Program-made: the position numbers and the translations under genes
NCBI RefSeq assembly: GCF_003569005.1
Contig: NZ_BCUR01000004.1
Coordinates: 1,328,003 to 1,392,002, forward strand
Length of the DNA: 64,000 bases
Direction: 5' to 3'
Source: Vibrio superstes
GTDB taxonomy: Bacteria; Pseudomonadota; Gammaproteobacteria; Enterobacterales; Vibrionaceae
In this document: positions 44,751 through 54,103 of the stretch, piece by piece
Numbering within the stretch: the first letter of the stretch is position 1
Layout: the number at the start of each line of letters is the position of its first letter
Notes under the pieces: generated by a model
Told to the model about the DNA's origin: nothing
Database searches by the model: none
What the model saw: the letters and a program-made list of their open reading frames with translations, nothing else

Positions 44751-45953
44751 ATGATTATAAAACCTCGAATTCGTGGATTTATTTGCACCACAACACACCC
44801 TGTGGGCTGTGAAGCTAATGTAAAAGAACAAATCGCTTACACTAAAGCGCAAGGCCCAATTACAAACGCACCTAAACGCGTTCTTGTTGTAGGTTCTTCA
44901 AGCGGCTACGGCCTATCTTCTCGCATTGCGGCTGCGTTTGGCGGCGGTGCAGCTACTATCGGCGTTTTCTTCGAGAAGCCAGGCACGGAAAAGAAACCAG
45001 GCACAGCAGGTTTCTATAATTCAGCTGCTTTTGACAAATTGGCTAAAGAAGAAGGCTTGTACTCAAAGAGCCTAAATGGCGATGCTTTCTCAAACGAAGC
45101 AAAACAAAAGACCATTGATCTAATCAAAGAAGATCTTGGCCAGATTGATATGGTGGTTTACTCACTGGCTTCTCCAGTACGTAAAATGCCTGAAACGGGT
45201 GAAGTGATTCGTTCTTCACTTAAGCCTATTGGTGATACCTACACCTCTACTGCTGTAGATACGAACAAAGACCAAATCATCGAAGCAAGCATTGAGCCTG
45301 CGACCGAAGAAGAAATTGCAGACACTGTTACTGTAATGGGCGGCGAAGACTGGGAACTTTGGATCGATGCACTGTCTGAAGCGGGTGTATTGGCTGACGG
45401 TTGTAAAACTGTGGCGTACAGCTACATCGGTACTGAGCTGACGTGGCCAATCTATTGGGACGGTGCTCTAGGCCGCGCTAAGATGGACCTAGATCGTGCG
45501 TCAACAGCATTGAACGAAAAGCTATCGGCAACGGGTGGCACAGCTAATGTTGCAGTACTTAAGTCTGTTGTGACGCAAGCAAGCTCTGCGATTCCAGTAA
45601 TGCCTCTGTATATTGCAATGGTATTTAAGAAGATGCGTGAAGAAGGTGTACACGAAGGTTGTATGCAGCAGATCTACCGCATGTTCAGCCAGCGCTTGTA
45701 CAAGGCAGATGGCACTGCCGCTGAAGTCGATGAGAGCAATCGTCTACGCCTAGATGACTGGGAGCTTCGTGAAGACATCCAGCAACACTGTCGTGATCTA
45801 TGGCCTCAAATTACGTCTGAGAACATCAGAGAGTTGACTGATTACCAAGAGTATAAAGATGAGTTCTTGAGCTTGTTTGGTTTTGGTGTCGAAGGCGTGG
45901 ATTATGAAGCTGACGTTGATACGCTAGTGGACTTTGACGTTATCGATATCTAA
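44751..45953 (+). CDS. fabV: Enoyl-[acyl-carrier-protein] reductase FabV
   Basis: NADH-dependent trans-2-enoyl-ACP reductase of 400 residues, last step of fatty acid elongation. FabV was first described in V. cholerae and is poorly inhibited by triclosan. The N-terminus ([20 protein letters not shown]) and cofactor motif ([15 protein letters not shown]) are distinctive, and the Y-X8-K active site is [11 protein letters not shown] start at ATG 44751 with AAGGAAG upstream. Monocistronic. Confidence 0.96.
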   Translation: MIIKPRIRGFICTTTHPVGCEANVKEQIAYTKAQGPITNAPKRVLVVGSSSGYGLSSRIAAAFGGGAATIGVFFEKPGTEKKPGTAGFYNSAAFDKLAKEEGLYSKSLNGDAFSNEAKQKTIDLIKEDLGQIDMVVYSLASPVRKMPETGEVIRSSLKPIGDTYTSTAVDTNKDQIIEASIEPATEEEIADTVTVMGGEDWELWIDALSEAGVLADGCKTVAYSYIGTELTWPIYWDGALGRAKMDLDRASTALNEKLSATGGTANVAVLKSVVTQASSAIPVMPLYIAMVFKKMREEGVHEGCMQQIYRMFSQRLYKADGTAAEVDESNRLRLDDWELREDIQQHCRDLWPQITSENIRELTDYQEYKDEFLSLFGFGVEGVDYEADVDTLVDFDVIDI

Positions 45954-45978
45954 TGAGTTAGTATCTAAAAATACATCT

Positions 45979-46017
45979 AAGCCCCAGTTGTTTTTTGAAC
46001 GACTGGGGCTTTTTTTG
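45979..46017 (+). terminator. Terminator of fabV
   Basis: AAGCCCCAGT / ACTGGGGCTT with T-run to 46017. Confidence 0.92.
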
Positions 46018-46141
46018 GTTCTAATACGCAATGAACCTTTTTTGCGTCTAGAGAACTCGTTTTAATTCTAGCGAAGCACTAATTTTATGGTCGTTTTATG
46101 AGCTATCCTTGTGGTGGGCTGATACAAAGCAGGTGCAGAGT

Positions 46142-47095
46142 ATGAAAGTCAACGTAGCGATATCGCAAAAGCCACCAGTGCTGTTGGAATTGGAAAATAG
46201 TATTGATGTTGCTTTAAACATTATTGAAGAGGCTGCCGAGAAGGGCACCCAGTTATTGGTTTTTCCTGAAGCCTTTTTGCCCGGTTATCCGACGTGGATA
46301 TGGCGGTTAAAACCTGGTGGAGACATGGCGTTGGGAAATGAAATTCACAGCAGATTGCGAAGCAATGCCGTTGATTTGCATAATGGAGGATTAAATAAGA
46401 TTTGTGGTGCTGCGAAAGCCCACAATATGGTCATTGTTATAGGGTTCACTGAACTTGATTCCGAACATAGTGGTAGTAGCTTATATAATTCCGTCGCAGT
46501 TATTGATGCTGATGGCACCATAGTCAATCGTCACAGAAAACTCATGCCGACCAATCCTGAAAGAATGGTTTGGGGTATGGGTGATGCATCAGGATTACAT
46601 GTCGTTGAAACAGCAGTGGGTCGAGTAGGCACTCTTATCTGTTGGGAGAATTATATGCCGATGGCGAGATACGCACTGTATGCTCAAGATATCGACATTT
46701 ATGTGGCACCAACATGGGATAGTGGCGAAACTTGGTTAGCGTCAATGAATCATATAGCTCGAGAAGGGGGGTGTTGGGTATTGGCAACCGCGACAGCGCT
46801 TCATGGTCGAGATATACCTGATAATTTCCCTAGCGGCAGTGAACTGTTCAGTAAAGAAGAGTGGATTAATCCAGGGGATGCAGTTGTTGTTAAACCTTTT
46901 GGTGGAGTAGTAGCTGGCCCTTTGCATGAAGAGCAAGAGCTGTTGTATGCCGAAATTGAAACAGAAGAGTCAGCGAAGTCACGAAAAACTCTCGATGTTT
47001 CAGGTCATTATAATAGACCGGATATATTCCACTTTGAAGTTGATAGGCGTTCTATGGCTCCTGTCACCTTTTGGGATGATGGGGACTTCGAATAG
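46142..47095 (+). CDS. Nitrilase / carbon-nitrogen hydrolase
   Basis: Nitrilase-superfamily enzyme of 317 residues. Catalytic triad: E43 (VFPEAFLPGYP), K133 (HRKLMPTNPE) and C167 (LICWENYMP). The extended sequence around the catalytic Glu and Lys, with GYPTWIW and ERMVWGMGD, resembles true aliphatic or arylacetonitrilases rather than amidases. I start at ATG 46142; an upstream TTG (46109) is open but weaker. It probably converts a nitrile to acid and ammonia; substrate unknown. The small DUF1059 gene follows at 170 bases. Confidence 0.87.
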   Translation: MKVNVAISQKPPVLLELENSIDVALNIIEEAAEKGTQLLVFPEAFLPGYPTWIWRLKPGGDMALGNEIHSRLRSNAVDLHNGGLNKICGAAKAHNMVIVIGFTELDSEHSGSSLYNSVAVIDADGTIVNRHRKLMPTNPERMVWGMGDASGLHVVETAVGRVGTLICWENYMPMARYALYAQDIDIYVAPTWDSGETWLASMNHIAREGGCWVLATATALHGRDIPDNFPSGSELFSKEEWINPGDAVVVKPFGGVVAGPLHEEQELLYAEIETEESAKSRKTLDVSGHYNRPDIFHFEVDRRSMAPVTFWDDGDFE

Positions 47096-47263
47096 ACTAT
47101 AATTACTTGGATAAAAATACGTTTCTTAGAAGCAGAATAAAGGTTAAGAAAGGACTTCTCAATAGACCGCGTATTGATGTTATTGCGGACGATTTAAGAA
47201 GCGCAAGATAGATTTGGGTACCTTGCCTTGTCGTATAAATCCCTTCGACCTAGGAAATTGGCT

Positions 47264-47458
47264 ATGTCTAGATACTATATCGATTGTCGAGATTACCCTG
47301 GAGAAATAAATTGTTCTGTAGCTTTAGCCGCAGACTCCAAAGAAGAGTTATTGTTAGCGGTGGTTGAGCACGGTACTAAAGTGCATGGGTATGAAGACAC
47401 CCCAGAGTTTCGTGAGCAGATAGTGAAAGAATTTAAAGAAGGCACACCTCCAGTATAA
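47264..47458 (+). CDS. DUF1059 small protein
   Basis: Protein of 64 residues (MSRYYIDCRDYPG...). The pattern YYIDCRDYPG-INCSVALAADSKEELLLAVVEHGTKVHG matches the DUF1059 family of small, uncharacterised bacterial proteins with conserved Cys and a HA/T-xxxHG motif. AGGAA precedes ATG 47264. Ends at a clear terminator. Function unknown. Confidence 0.75.
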   Translation: MSRYYIDCRDYPGEINCSVALAADSKEELLLAVVEHGTKVHGYEDTPEFREQIVKEFKEGTPPV

Positions 47459-47478
47459 ACATTCTGAAGTTTAGTTTT

Positions 47479-47503
47479 GCCGTCTCAGTGAGGCGGCTTT
47501 TTT
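47479..47503 (+). terminator. Terminator after DUF1059 gene
   Basis: GCCGTCTC / GAGGCGGC (one G-U) with a 3-base loop and six T residues. Confidence 0.9.
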
Positions 47504-47613
47504 GTGTATTGGCAAACACAAAAATGAATGGTCCGCCCCGATATTGCAACGACAATTAAGTAATAACGGAGTTGGTTTGCGTTAATGTATTCGGAGTCCA
47601 CGTTGGAAACATT

Positions 47614-47664
47614 AAAAAGACCCTCAGTAATTAGTTTCTAATTACTGAGGGTCTCTTCTTTTTG
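47614..47664. terminator. Very strong bidirectional terminator of purC
   Basis: Perfect 17-bp stem (arms 47618-47634 and 47638-47654, loop TTT) with A-run on the left and T-rich right side; it ends the minus-strand purC transcript. Confidence 0.92.
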
Positions 47665-47693
47665 TTTATGATAAAGCCATAAAAATACTACTT

Positions 47694-48797
47694 CTAATCA
47701 ATTAAGCCATATTCTTTGCTTAAGATTTCAACAATCTCAGACTTTGGATTGGAGCTTAGCTGGATGGCATTGCCTGTGATCTTTTCGGCTATATTGGTAT
47801 ACGTTTTTGATAGATCCATCATCGCTGAAAGAGGCAGTTCATTATCGTTTGCTAATGCTTCACGCTCATTCATGCGGTCTTTGTTTAAAAGGATATCTGG
47901 ATCTGGGAAGTGATTAAGCAAAAACTGACGGAAACCTTCTTTAGAGTTTTCCACGACTTCACCATTCTTATAAGCTTGCTCATCCCAAATACGTGAAGAA
48001 TCAGGCGTACCTACTTCATCCATGTAGATAAGCTTTTCATTGCCTTTGCTATCCGTTACGTAACCAAACTCAAATTTGGTGTCGACAAAGATCTGTCCAA
48101 TCTTCGCAAGTTCGTTGTCGATAACACTGAAGCCTTCTTTGAGCAGCACTTCGTATTGATCAACATCTTCCTTGGTTTGGAAGTTGAACGAGGCATAGTT
48201 ATCCAGTAGGTCTTGGCGTGTGATATTGACATCATCAACTTCAGGGACATTAGGTATGCCCTTTAAAATGCCTTTAGTCGATGGGGTAATCAGTAGGTCT
48301 TGTAATAAGCCATCTTTAATTTGGCTTTCAGGTAAATCAATACCACAGAAGTTACGCTCGCCTTTTTCATAAGCACGCCACATAGAGCCTGTGATGTATT
48401 TTCTACAAATTGCTTCTACCATTACCGGTTTAGCTTTTTGTACTATCCAGACGAGCGGGTGGGGGATATCGAGAATATGGCTATCTGCTAGACCATTATC
48501 TTTAAACAGCTTGAACCAGTGATTTGAAATTGCGTTCAAAGCTGCGCCCTTACCAGGAACACCTTTTAGGTTCTCTTCACCATGCCAAATACAATCAAAT
48601 GCTGAGATACGATCGCTAATAACCATAATAGCCAAAGGTGCATCATCAGACACATCATAGTTTTTTTCTTTGATTAAGCGACGGCTATCTTCTTCAGTTA
48701 GCCAATATACAGAACGTACCTTACCACTGTGAACAGGCTTGTCCGTGCGGATAGGCAGGTCATCGTTAACGTCTAATACTTGGTCAGCAAGATTCAT
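47694..48797 (-). CDS. purC: Phosphoribosylaminoimidazole-succinocarboxamide synthase
   Basis: SAICAR synthase of 367 residues, the long form typical of Vibrio; it joins CAIR and aspartate in purine synthesis. Motifs: [10 protein letters not shown] near the N-terminus (ATP binding), [19 protein letters not shown], and [10 protein letters not shown] with [12 protein letters not shown]. Monocistronic with a PurR-like box about 70 bases upstream of the start. Confidence 0.95.
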   Translation of the reverse strand: MNLADQVLDVNDDLPIRTDKPVHSGKVRSVYWLTEEDSRRLIKEKNYDVSDDAPLAIMVISDRISAFDCIWHGEENLKGVPGKGAALNAISNHWFKLFKDNGLADSHILDIPHPLVWIVQKAKPVMVEAICRKYITGSMWRAYEKGERNFCGIDLPESQIKDGLLQDLLITPSTKGILKGIPNVPEVDDVNITRQDLLDNYASFNFQTKEDVDQYEVLLKEGFSVIDNELAKIGQIFVDTKFEFGYVTDSKGNEKLIYMDEVGTPDSSRIWDEQAYKNGEVVENSKEGFRQFLLNHFPDPDILLNKDRMNEREALANDNELPLSAMMDLSKTYTNIAEKITGNAIQLSSNPKSEIVEILSKEYGLID

Positions 48798-48866
48798 AAT
48801 TTATACCTAATAGGGCAAATACTGATGCGAATAATACACAGATCATTTTCACTATTCCAATAGAAA

Positions 48867-48882
48867 AGCAAACGATTGCGCC
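48867..48882. promoter_or_regulatory. PurR-like operator upstream of purC
   Basis: AGCAAACGATTGCGCC fits the PurR box (ACGCAAACGTTTGCGT type) with conserved GCAA..CG..TTGC halves, 70 bases before the purC start. Confidence 0.7.
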
Positions 48883-48936
48883 TAAGGTATTCTCTAAGGG
48901 GAGGTTTCCCCTTGGGTATCTTAAATTATTGTTAAC

Positions 48937-49311
48937 TTAGTGAAGGTATTGAGTGTTTGACGTTGAGAAAAACACATCACAATCGTGATCTTTACCTAAT
49001 TGCTGTAGCTGTTTCTGAGCGACGGCGTCAATGTTACCACTAGCAACAACTGCACTCGCGTTACCTGAGGTAATGGCTTTGATGACGACTTCCATTTCGT
49101 TACTTTTGTTCGAAGGCTTTAACTGAATAATTTTTTCGCAATCTACACTGTATGTTTGAAGGTCTTTAAGTTCAGGTAAATGGGTTTGCGCTGTAAATAG
49201 AATCCACTTACGGGCAGAGGATGCTTTAGCCAATCGCTCAAGGTTACAAGGCTGATAAGCGCTAGGTGAAAGACTTAAAGTATTGCTGTTATTCAGGTTT
49301 TGAAAGCGCAT
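48937..49311 (-). CDS. sulA: SulA-like SOS cell-division inhibitor
   Basis: Protein of 124 residues resembling the C-terminal three quarters of SulA (169 in E. coli): SARKWILFTAQTHLP-ELKDLQTY aligns by eye with the SRWQLWLTP region; then EVVIKAITSGNASAVVASG matches the MVRALRTGNYSVVIGW region, and the C-terminus YLH resembles LYH. SulA binds FtsZ and blocks division during the SOS response. A near-perfect LexA box lies just upstream. Monocistronic. Identity is from pattern recognition plus the operator. Confidence 0.75.
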   Translation of the reverse strand: MRFQNLNNSNTLSLSPSAYQPCNLERLAKASSARKWILFTAQTHLPELKDLQTYSVDCEKIIQLKPSNKSNEMEVVIKAITSGNASAVVASGNIDAVAQKQLQQLGKDHDCDVFFSTSNTQYLH

Positions 49312-49329
49312 TTACTGTATCTCCATACA

Positions 49330-49349
49330 TACTGTATGAATAAACAGTA
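49330..49349. promoter_or_regulatory. LexA (SOS) box
   Basis: TACTGTATGAATAAACAGTA contains CTGT-N8-ACAG with symmetric TA flanks, 19 bases upstream of the SulA-like start codon. Confidence 0.88.
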
Positions 49350-49396
49350 ATACTGATTCGATTAAAGATCAAGCTTAACAAATAAATTTTGTGCAT

Positions 49397-49420
49397 AAAA
49401 AAACCCAGCGCTAGGCTGGG
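49397..49420 (-). terminator. Terminator of the small zinc-ribbon-like gene
   Basis: On the minus strand CCCAGC-CTAGC-GCTGGG followed by seven T residues. Confidence 0.9.
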
Positions 49421-49442
49421 TCGTTGAACTTGCTCGAGGAGC

Positions 49443-49634
49443 TTAAGCTCTATGTCCGCTTAGAGATTCTTTTTGCGGAGTGACTCGTTCTTCATGATTG
49501 TAGCGTTTCACATCGATTAGCGCGGTTTGCTTGCAGGATTCGCAGCAAGAGTTGACGTAGCCGTCCATGTAAGTCAATTTTTCGACAAAGGCTAATTTTT
49601 TACACCAATCGCAATGTGAGAAGGTTTTTTGCAT
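49443..49634 (-). CDS. Small hypothetical protein with Cys-rich motif
   Basis: Protein of 63 residues with HCDWCKKL (Cys8, Cys11) and CCESC (Cys30, Cys31, Cys34), a CXXC...CXXC arrangement suggesting a zinc ribbon. GGAG upstream and a clean terminator downstream support a real gene. Family not recognised. Confidence 0.65.
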   Translation of the reverse strand: MQKTFSHCDWCKKLAFVEKLTYMDGYVNSCCESCKQTALIDVKRYNHEERVTPQKESLSGHRA

Positions 49635-49806
49635 ACCGTTAGTTACTCCATAAGTATTTGCATGTGATACTACCTTGTTTAATTCCGAGACAAGCTAGCA
49701 TCGTTATTCCGATCCTCGCTACAAGGTTAAGTACGTAAGATTACACTAATAAGGCGCAAATGTTAAATATTTGTTTCATTTATTAACATTTAACTGCCTG
49801 TAACTA

Positions 49807-50520
49807 TTATTTAAGTAATTTTTTTGCTTGTGCCCCTTCTACCGGACGACTTACCGATAGGGTTCTACCTTTCTTTAGCCCAACTTCATAGTCAGCAGTG
49901 AGATTTTTCATTGCTTCTTGAAGTTGCTTTTTAAAAGTTTCACGGTCGATATTTTTGAATTCTTTATCGATGTAGTTTTTAATTTTTTTGTCTGACTCGT
50001 CATCGGGGGCGATAAGAGGCAGTTTTTCGAGAGCGCCTTCTATCCAACCGGATAAAAATGAATTTACGCGCTTTGTCACCTCAGAAGCAGCAGTACCAGA
50101 ACCTGCAAAGCTATTTCTGAATTTACCCGTATGTTCATTCATCTCTCGATAGACGACGTCGAATGCAAATGCAGCGAATATAGCGCGATCAGCCTCGCCG
50201 ATGAACTCTACTCGTTTTAGACCTTTGTGGTTAAGTAGCACAGCTTCAACACCAAATCTGGTATTAATCCCACGTATGATTCGTAGAATATTACTACCTA
50301 CGTTTGCAGGAAGCAGATGAGAGGACTGGGTTTTACCCATTTTGATGAACTCAATATCGTCTTTTTCAAGACCGTATTTGAGCATAAGGTTGTGTGCCAT
50401 TTTGATAGCATTAGCCGCCTCATTAACATTGGCTGAATTTCCCAACTCAAGACACTTTGCTATTTTTTTCAACGCTTTTTGCTTGTTCATGCTTTCTCGG
50501 TACCACCAAAAGGGGGACAC
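49807..50520 (-). CDS. DUF2786 domain protein
   Basis: Protein of up to 237 residues. The DUF2786 motif is ALKKIAKCLELGNSANVNEAANAIKMAHNLMLKYGL (written in part: KIAKCLELGNSANVNEA), followed by a downstream region with RVEFIGEADRAIFAAFAF and a basic C-terminus. A GTG start at 50520 has a perfect AAGGAG six bases upstream; ATG 50490 (MNKQKALKK) would fit the family start better but has a weaker site. Such proteins occur in phages and chromosomes; function unknown. Confidence 0.75.
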   Translation of the reverse strand: MSPFWWYRESMNKQKALKKIAKCLELGNSANVNEAANAIKMAHNLMLKYGLEKDDIEFIKMGKTQSSHLLPANVGSNILRIIRGINTRFGVEAVLLNHKGLKRVEFIGEADRAIFAAFAFDVVYREMNEHTGKFRNSFAGSGTAASEVTKRVNSFLSGWIEGALEKLPLIAPDDESDKKIKNYIDKEFKNIDRETFKKQLQEAMKNLTADYEVGLKKGRTLSVSRPVEGAQAKKLLK

Positions 50521-50682
50521 ATTTTACTCCTTTTTTAACGACTCTGAAAGCCCAATTTGTGAGCATAGTCTCAAGTGGTTTTTATGCAGGAATAAATCAT
50601 GTAAAGTGTTAGAAAATCAGACGAATTACTAAAGATCACGCCGAGCACAATGGAGTAGAGCGTGATTATCGCAGGAAGCAAT

Positions 50683-53600
50683 ATGTTACCAAGACTCAAC
50701 CAAGACTCTTCTATCAATCCAATTGTCGAACGCTATCTCTCTGAGCTGCAACAAAAAGGCTTTCAGGGTGATATCGAAACTCAGTATGCAAGCAGGTTAG
50801 CTGTTGCTACTGACAACAGCGTTTATCAACAACTGCCACAAGCGGTCGTGCACCCTAGAACCCAGAAAGATGTTGAATTGCTAGCACAGCTTGGTAATGA
50901 GCCTGACTTTCATACTGTCCGATTTTCTCCACGAGGTGGCGGTACGGGTACCAACGGTCAGTCCTTAACTGAAGATATCGTTGTAGACCTTTCTAGGCAT
51001 TTGAATCAACTGATTGAAGTCAATGTAGAAGAAGGGTGGGTGATTGTAGAAACGGGAATGGTTAAAGATAAGCTTAACGATCTTGTTAGACCGCACGGTT
51101 TTTTCTTCTCTCCAGAACTTTCTACCAGCAACCGCGCCACTGTTGGTGGCATGATAAATACCGATGCCTCAGGACAAGGTTCATTACGCTACGGGAAGAC
51201 CTCTGATCATGTATTAGGGCTTACCGCCGTGTTAGCTGATGGTTCCGTACTTGAAACCGAACAGTGGAAGAGTGTTGAAGAGAATACATTTGCCGCTTCT
51301 GCCGTGAACGAAACCCAAAGAATCTGCCGAGAGCATCGCGCGGCTATTGAAGAGCGCTTCCCGCCGTTGAACCGTTTTCTAACGGGCTACGATTTAAAGA
51401 ACTCTCTTCAAGACGATGAGTTTCTGCCCGAACGAGTACTGTGTGGATCTGAGGGTTCGTTAGGTTTCATTACACGAGCAAAGCTTAACCTGACGCCGAT
51501 TCCTAAATCTCGCGTTTTGGTGAACGTAAAGTACGACAGCTTTGATTCAGCACTGCGCTCCGCAACCATGATGGTGGAAGCCAATGCTCTGTCTGTTGAG
51601 ACTATTGATTCAATTGTTCTTAACTTGGCAAAGCAGGACATTGTTTGGCATACGGTGAGCGACCTATTAACCGAGGTACCTGGACAAGAGTTATTGGGTG
51701 TTAATATTGTTGAGTATGCAGGTAATGATGTTGCCGAGATAGACGAGCAAGTCAGTGCGCTTTGTTCAAGGCTCGATTCGATGATTGAGCGTGAAGAAGC
51801 GGGCATCATTGGCTATCAAATTTGCCGTGACCTAGGCAGTATCAACAAGATCTACGGTATGCGCAAAAAAGCAGTAGGTTTGCTAGGGGCGACAAAGGGC
51901 GCTGCTAAGCCGGTTGCTTTTGCCGAAGATACTTGTGTACCACCGGAAAATCTCGCGGACTTCATTGTCGAGTTTCGCGCACTGTTAGATGCTCATAATC
52001 TGCGCTATGGCATGTTTGGTCACGTAGATGCTGGCGTACTTCACGTTAGGCCTGCACTGGATATGTGCGATCCAAAGCAAGAAGAGTTAATGCATCAAAT
52101 CTCCGATCAAGTGGTTGCCTTGGTTGCCAAATATGGCGGATTGATGTGGGGTGAACATGGCAAAGGCTTCCGTTCAGAATACGGCCCAGAATTCTTTGGT
52201 GAGCACCTTTTTGAGCAATTACGCCGTGTAAAGGGATCCTTTGATCCACTCAACAAGATGAACCCAGGCAAGATTTGTACCCCGCTAGAGTCTGATGATG
52301 AACTGGTAAAAGTGAAAGGCGTCAAGCGTGCGCATTTTGATCGTCAGATCCCTGTTACCGTCCGCGATAGCTTTAATGGTGCGATGGAGTGTAATGGCAA
52401 CGGTTTGTGCTTTAACTACGATGTCGCTTCACCAATGTGTCCATCAATGAAGGTACTTGCAGACAGACGTCATTCGCCAAAGGGCAGGGCAGGTATCGTT
52501 CGAGAATGGTTGCGCCAGTTATCGGAACAAGGCGTTGATATACTCGATCTAGAAAGTAAAACACTCAAAGGCTCACTGTCTTTAAAGAGCATGCTAGATC
52601 GAATGACTAACCGCTTTAATAAGCGACACCATTATGATTTCTCTCATGAAGTGTATGAGGCTATGCAAGGCTGTTTAGCGTGTAAAGCCTGTGCCACTCA
52701 GTGTCCTATCAAAGTAGATGTGCCAAACTTTAGGGCGCGCTTCCTCAATTTGTATCACTCTCGCTATCAAAGGCCTCTTAAGGACTACTTTGTCGCTAAT
52801 ATTGAGTCCTTGCTTCCGGTAATGGCGCTGTCACCAAAACTAGTTAATACAGTGCTTGATGCGGGGTGGGTTCAGTCGTTAGTGTCTTCAACGGTCGGTT
52901 ATGTGGATGCGCCATTGCTGTCTTCTCCGACATTGAAGCAACGTCTGAAGAGCCAACACGTTGAAAAATACGATCATCACAAACTTTCAAGCTTAAGCGA
53001 TGAGCAAAAACAGCGTCATGTGATTGTGGTACAAGATCCGTTCACCAGCTACTACGATGCTCAAGTAGTGGATGACTTTGTATCTTTGTTGGTGAAGCTT
53101 GGATTTACTCCAGTAATGCTACCGTTTAAGCCCAATGGCAAAGCTCAGCACATCAAAGGCTTCTTGAAGCAATTCACTGATACAGCACAAAATACCTCAC
53201 AATTTCTTGCTGAGGCTGCCAAGCTCAAAATGCCAATGGTGGGAGTAGATCCTGCGTTAGTGCTTTGCTATCGCGATGAATACAGAGAAACCCTGAAAAA
53301 AGATTACCCTGATTTTTCCGTAAATACAGTGCATGAATGGCTACTACCACAGTTGGAGACGCTTCCTTCTCGTGACAGTAACAGTCAAGAACCCTGGTAC
53401 TTGCTAGCGCACTGTACCGAGAAAACCATGCTACCCAACGCGGAAAAAGAGTGGGGAGCAATCTTCAATCACTTTGGCGCTTCACTTGCGGCTGTGCCGG
53501 TTGGCTGTTGTGGTATGGCAGGTACCTTTGGTCATGAGGCAGATAAATTGCAATGGTCAAAAGACATCTACGGATTAAGTTGGAAGCCAAGCTTCGAGCG

Positions 53601-53712
53601 CTTACCTATAGAACGATGCTTGGTTACGGGATACTCGTGCCGAAGTCAGGTAAAACGCTTTGAGGGCTCAGTGGTTAAACACCCACTCCAAGCGCTATTA
53701 GAAGTGGTTTGA
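50683..53712 (+). CDS. ydiJ: FAD-linked oxidase / Fe-S dehydrogenase (YdiJ type, D-2-hydroxyglutarate dehydrogenase-like)
   Basis: Three-part enzyme of 1009 residues: an FAD-binding PCMH domain (about 40-270, SPRGGGTGTNGQSLT), an FAD-oxidase C-terminal domain (to about 560, with GHVDAGVLHVRP), and a ferredoxin-type cluster motif CLACKACATQCPIKVDVP, followed by a glycolate-oxidase-like CCG domain with GCCGMAGTFGHE. E. coli YdiJ has been described as an Fe-S D-2-hydroxyglutarate dehydrogenase; the same reaction is inferred. I start at ATG 50683 (MLPRLNQD) with CAGGAAG upstream; GTG 50662 is open too. Ends at a terminator. Confidence 0.9.
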   Translation: MLPRLNQDSSINPIVERYLSELQQKGFQGDIETQYASRLAVATDNSVYQQLPQAVVHPRTQKDVELLAQLGNEPDFHTVRFSPRGGGTGTNGQSLTEDIVVDLSRHLNQLIEVNVEEGWVIVETGMVKDKLNDLVRPHGFFFSPELSTSNRATVGGMINTDASGQGSLRYGKTSDHVLGLTAVLADGSVLETEQWKSVEENTFAASAVNETQRICREHRAAIEERFPPLNRFLTGYDLKNSLQDDEFLPERVLCGSEGSLGFITRAKLNLTPIPKSRVLVNVKYDSFDSALRSATMMVEANALSVETIDSIVLNLAKQDIVWHTVSDLLTEVPGQELLGVNIVEYAGNDVAEIDEQVSALCSRLDSMIEREEAGIIGYQICRDLGSINKIYGMRKKAVGLLGATKGAAKPVAFAEDTCVPPENLADFIVEFRALLDAHNLRYGMFGHVDAGVLHVRPALDMCDPKQEELMHQISDQVVALVAKYGGLMWGEHGKGFRSEYGPEFFGEHLFEQLRRVKGSFDPLNKMNPGKICTPLESDDELVKVKGVKRAHFDRQIPVTVRDSFNGAMECNGNGLCFNYDVASPMCPSMKVLADRRHSPKGRAGIVREWLRQLSEQGVDILDLESKTLKGSLSLKSMLDRMTNRFNKRHHYDFSHEVYEAMQGCLACKACATQCPIKVDVPNFRARFLNLYHSRYQRPLKDYFVANIESLLPVMALSPKLVNTVLDAGWVQSLVSSTVGYVDAPLLSSPTLKQRLKSQHVEKYDHHKLSSLSDEQKQRHVIVVQDPFTSYYDAQVVDDFVSLLVKLGFTPVMLPFKPNGKAQHIKGFLKQFTDTAQNTSQFLAEAAKLKMPMVGVDPALVLCYRDEYRETLKKDYPDFSVNTVHEWLLPQLETLPSRDSNSQEPWYLLAHCTEKTMLPNAEKEWGAIFNHFGASLAAVPVGCCGMAGTFGHEADKLQWSKDIYGLSWKPSFERLPIERCLVTGYSCRSQVKRFEGSVVKHPLQALLEVV

Positions 53713-53769
53713 CAGAGAAAAGCGAGGTCCTGATGGCCCAAGGCATTGCGCTTTGGTGGTGCTCATACC

Positions 53770-53795
53770 AAAAGGAACGCTCTGCGTTCCTTTTT
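53770..53795 (+). terminator. Terminator of ydiJ
   Basis: AAAGGAACGC / GCGTTCCTTT with a 3-base loop and T-run. Confidence 0.9.
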
Positions 53796-53969
53796 AGTGC
53801 TCTGTGGATTTAAAGCTTGCACTTTTTAGCTACAAATAGGGGATGCAGGTAAACTCATTTGTGCCCCTTTTCGCGTTACGATCTATTTCACTCATTTCAA
53901 TTAAGCGTAATTTGACTTACTAATAGTAATTTCATAGAAGTAGAAATGTAGCCAGATGGTACCTCCAAT

Positions 53970-54024
53970 TCGTGGTGGCGACTTTACCTCCTAATTTAGT
54001 GTCCGTGATCATTAGACCACTACA
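53970..54024 (-). mobile_element. Possible IS end remnant
   Basis: The minus-strand segment beginning TGTAGTGGTCTAATGATCAC, followed by GGACACTAAATTAGGAGG, looks like the terminal inverted repeat and first bases of an IS3-type element. No transposase or second end is present. Recognition is from memory of IS ends, so confidence is low. Confidence 0.3.
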
Positions 54025-54049
54025 CTTGCTGGTATTCTGATTTATAAAC

Positions 54050-54077
54050 AAAAAGCCCGTGCATTTTCATACACGGG
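54050..54077 (-). terminator. Terminator of the ADH/DUF1330 unit
   Basis: On the minus strand CCCGTG / CACGGG with loop and CTTTTTG tail, 27 bases after the dehydrogenase stop. Confidence 0.85.
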
Positions 54078-54103
54078 TCTTCTAAACTACTTTTTTGCAG
54101 ACG

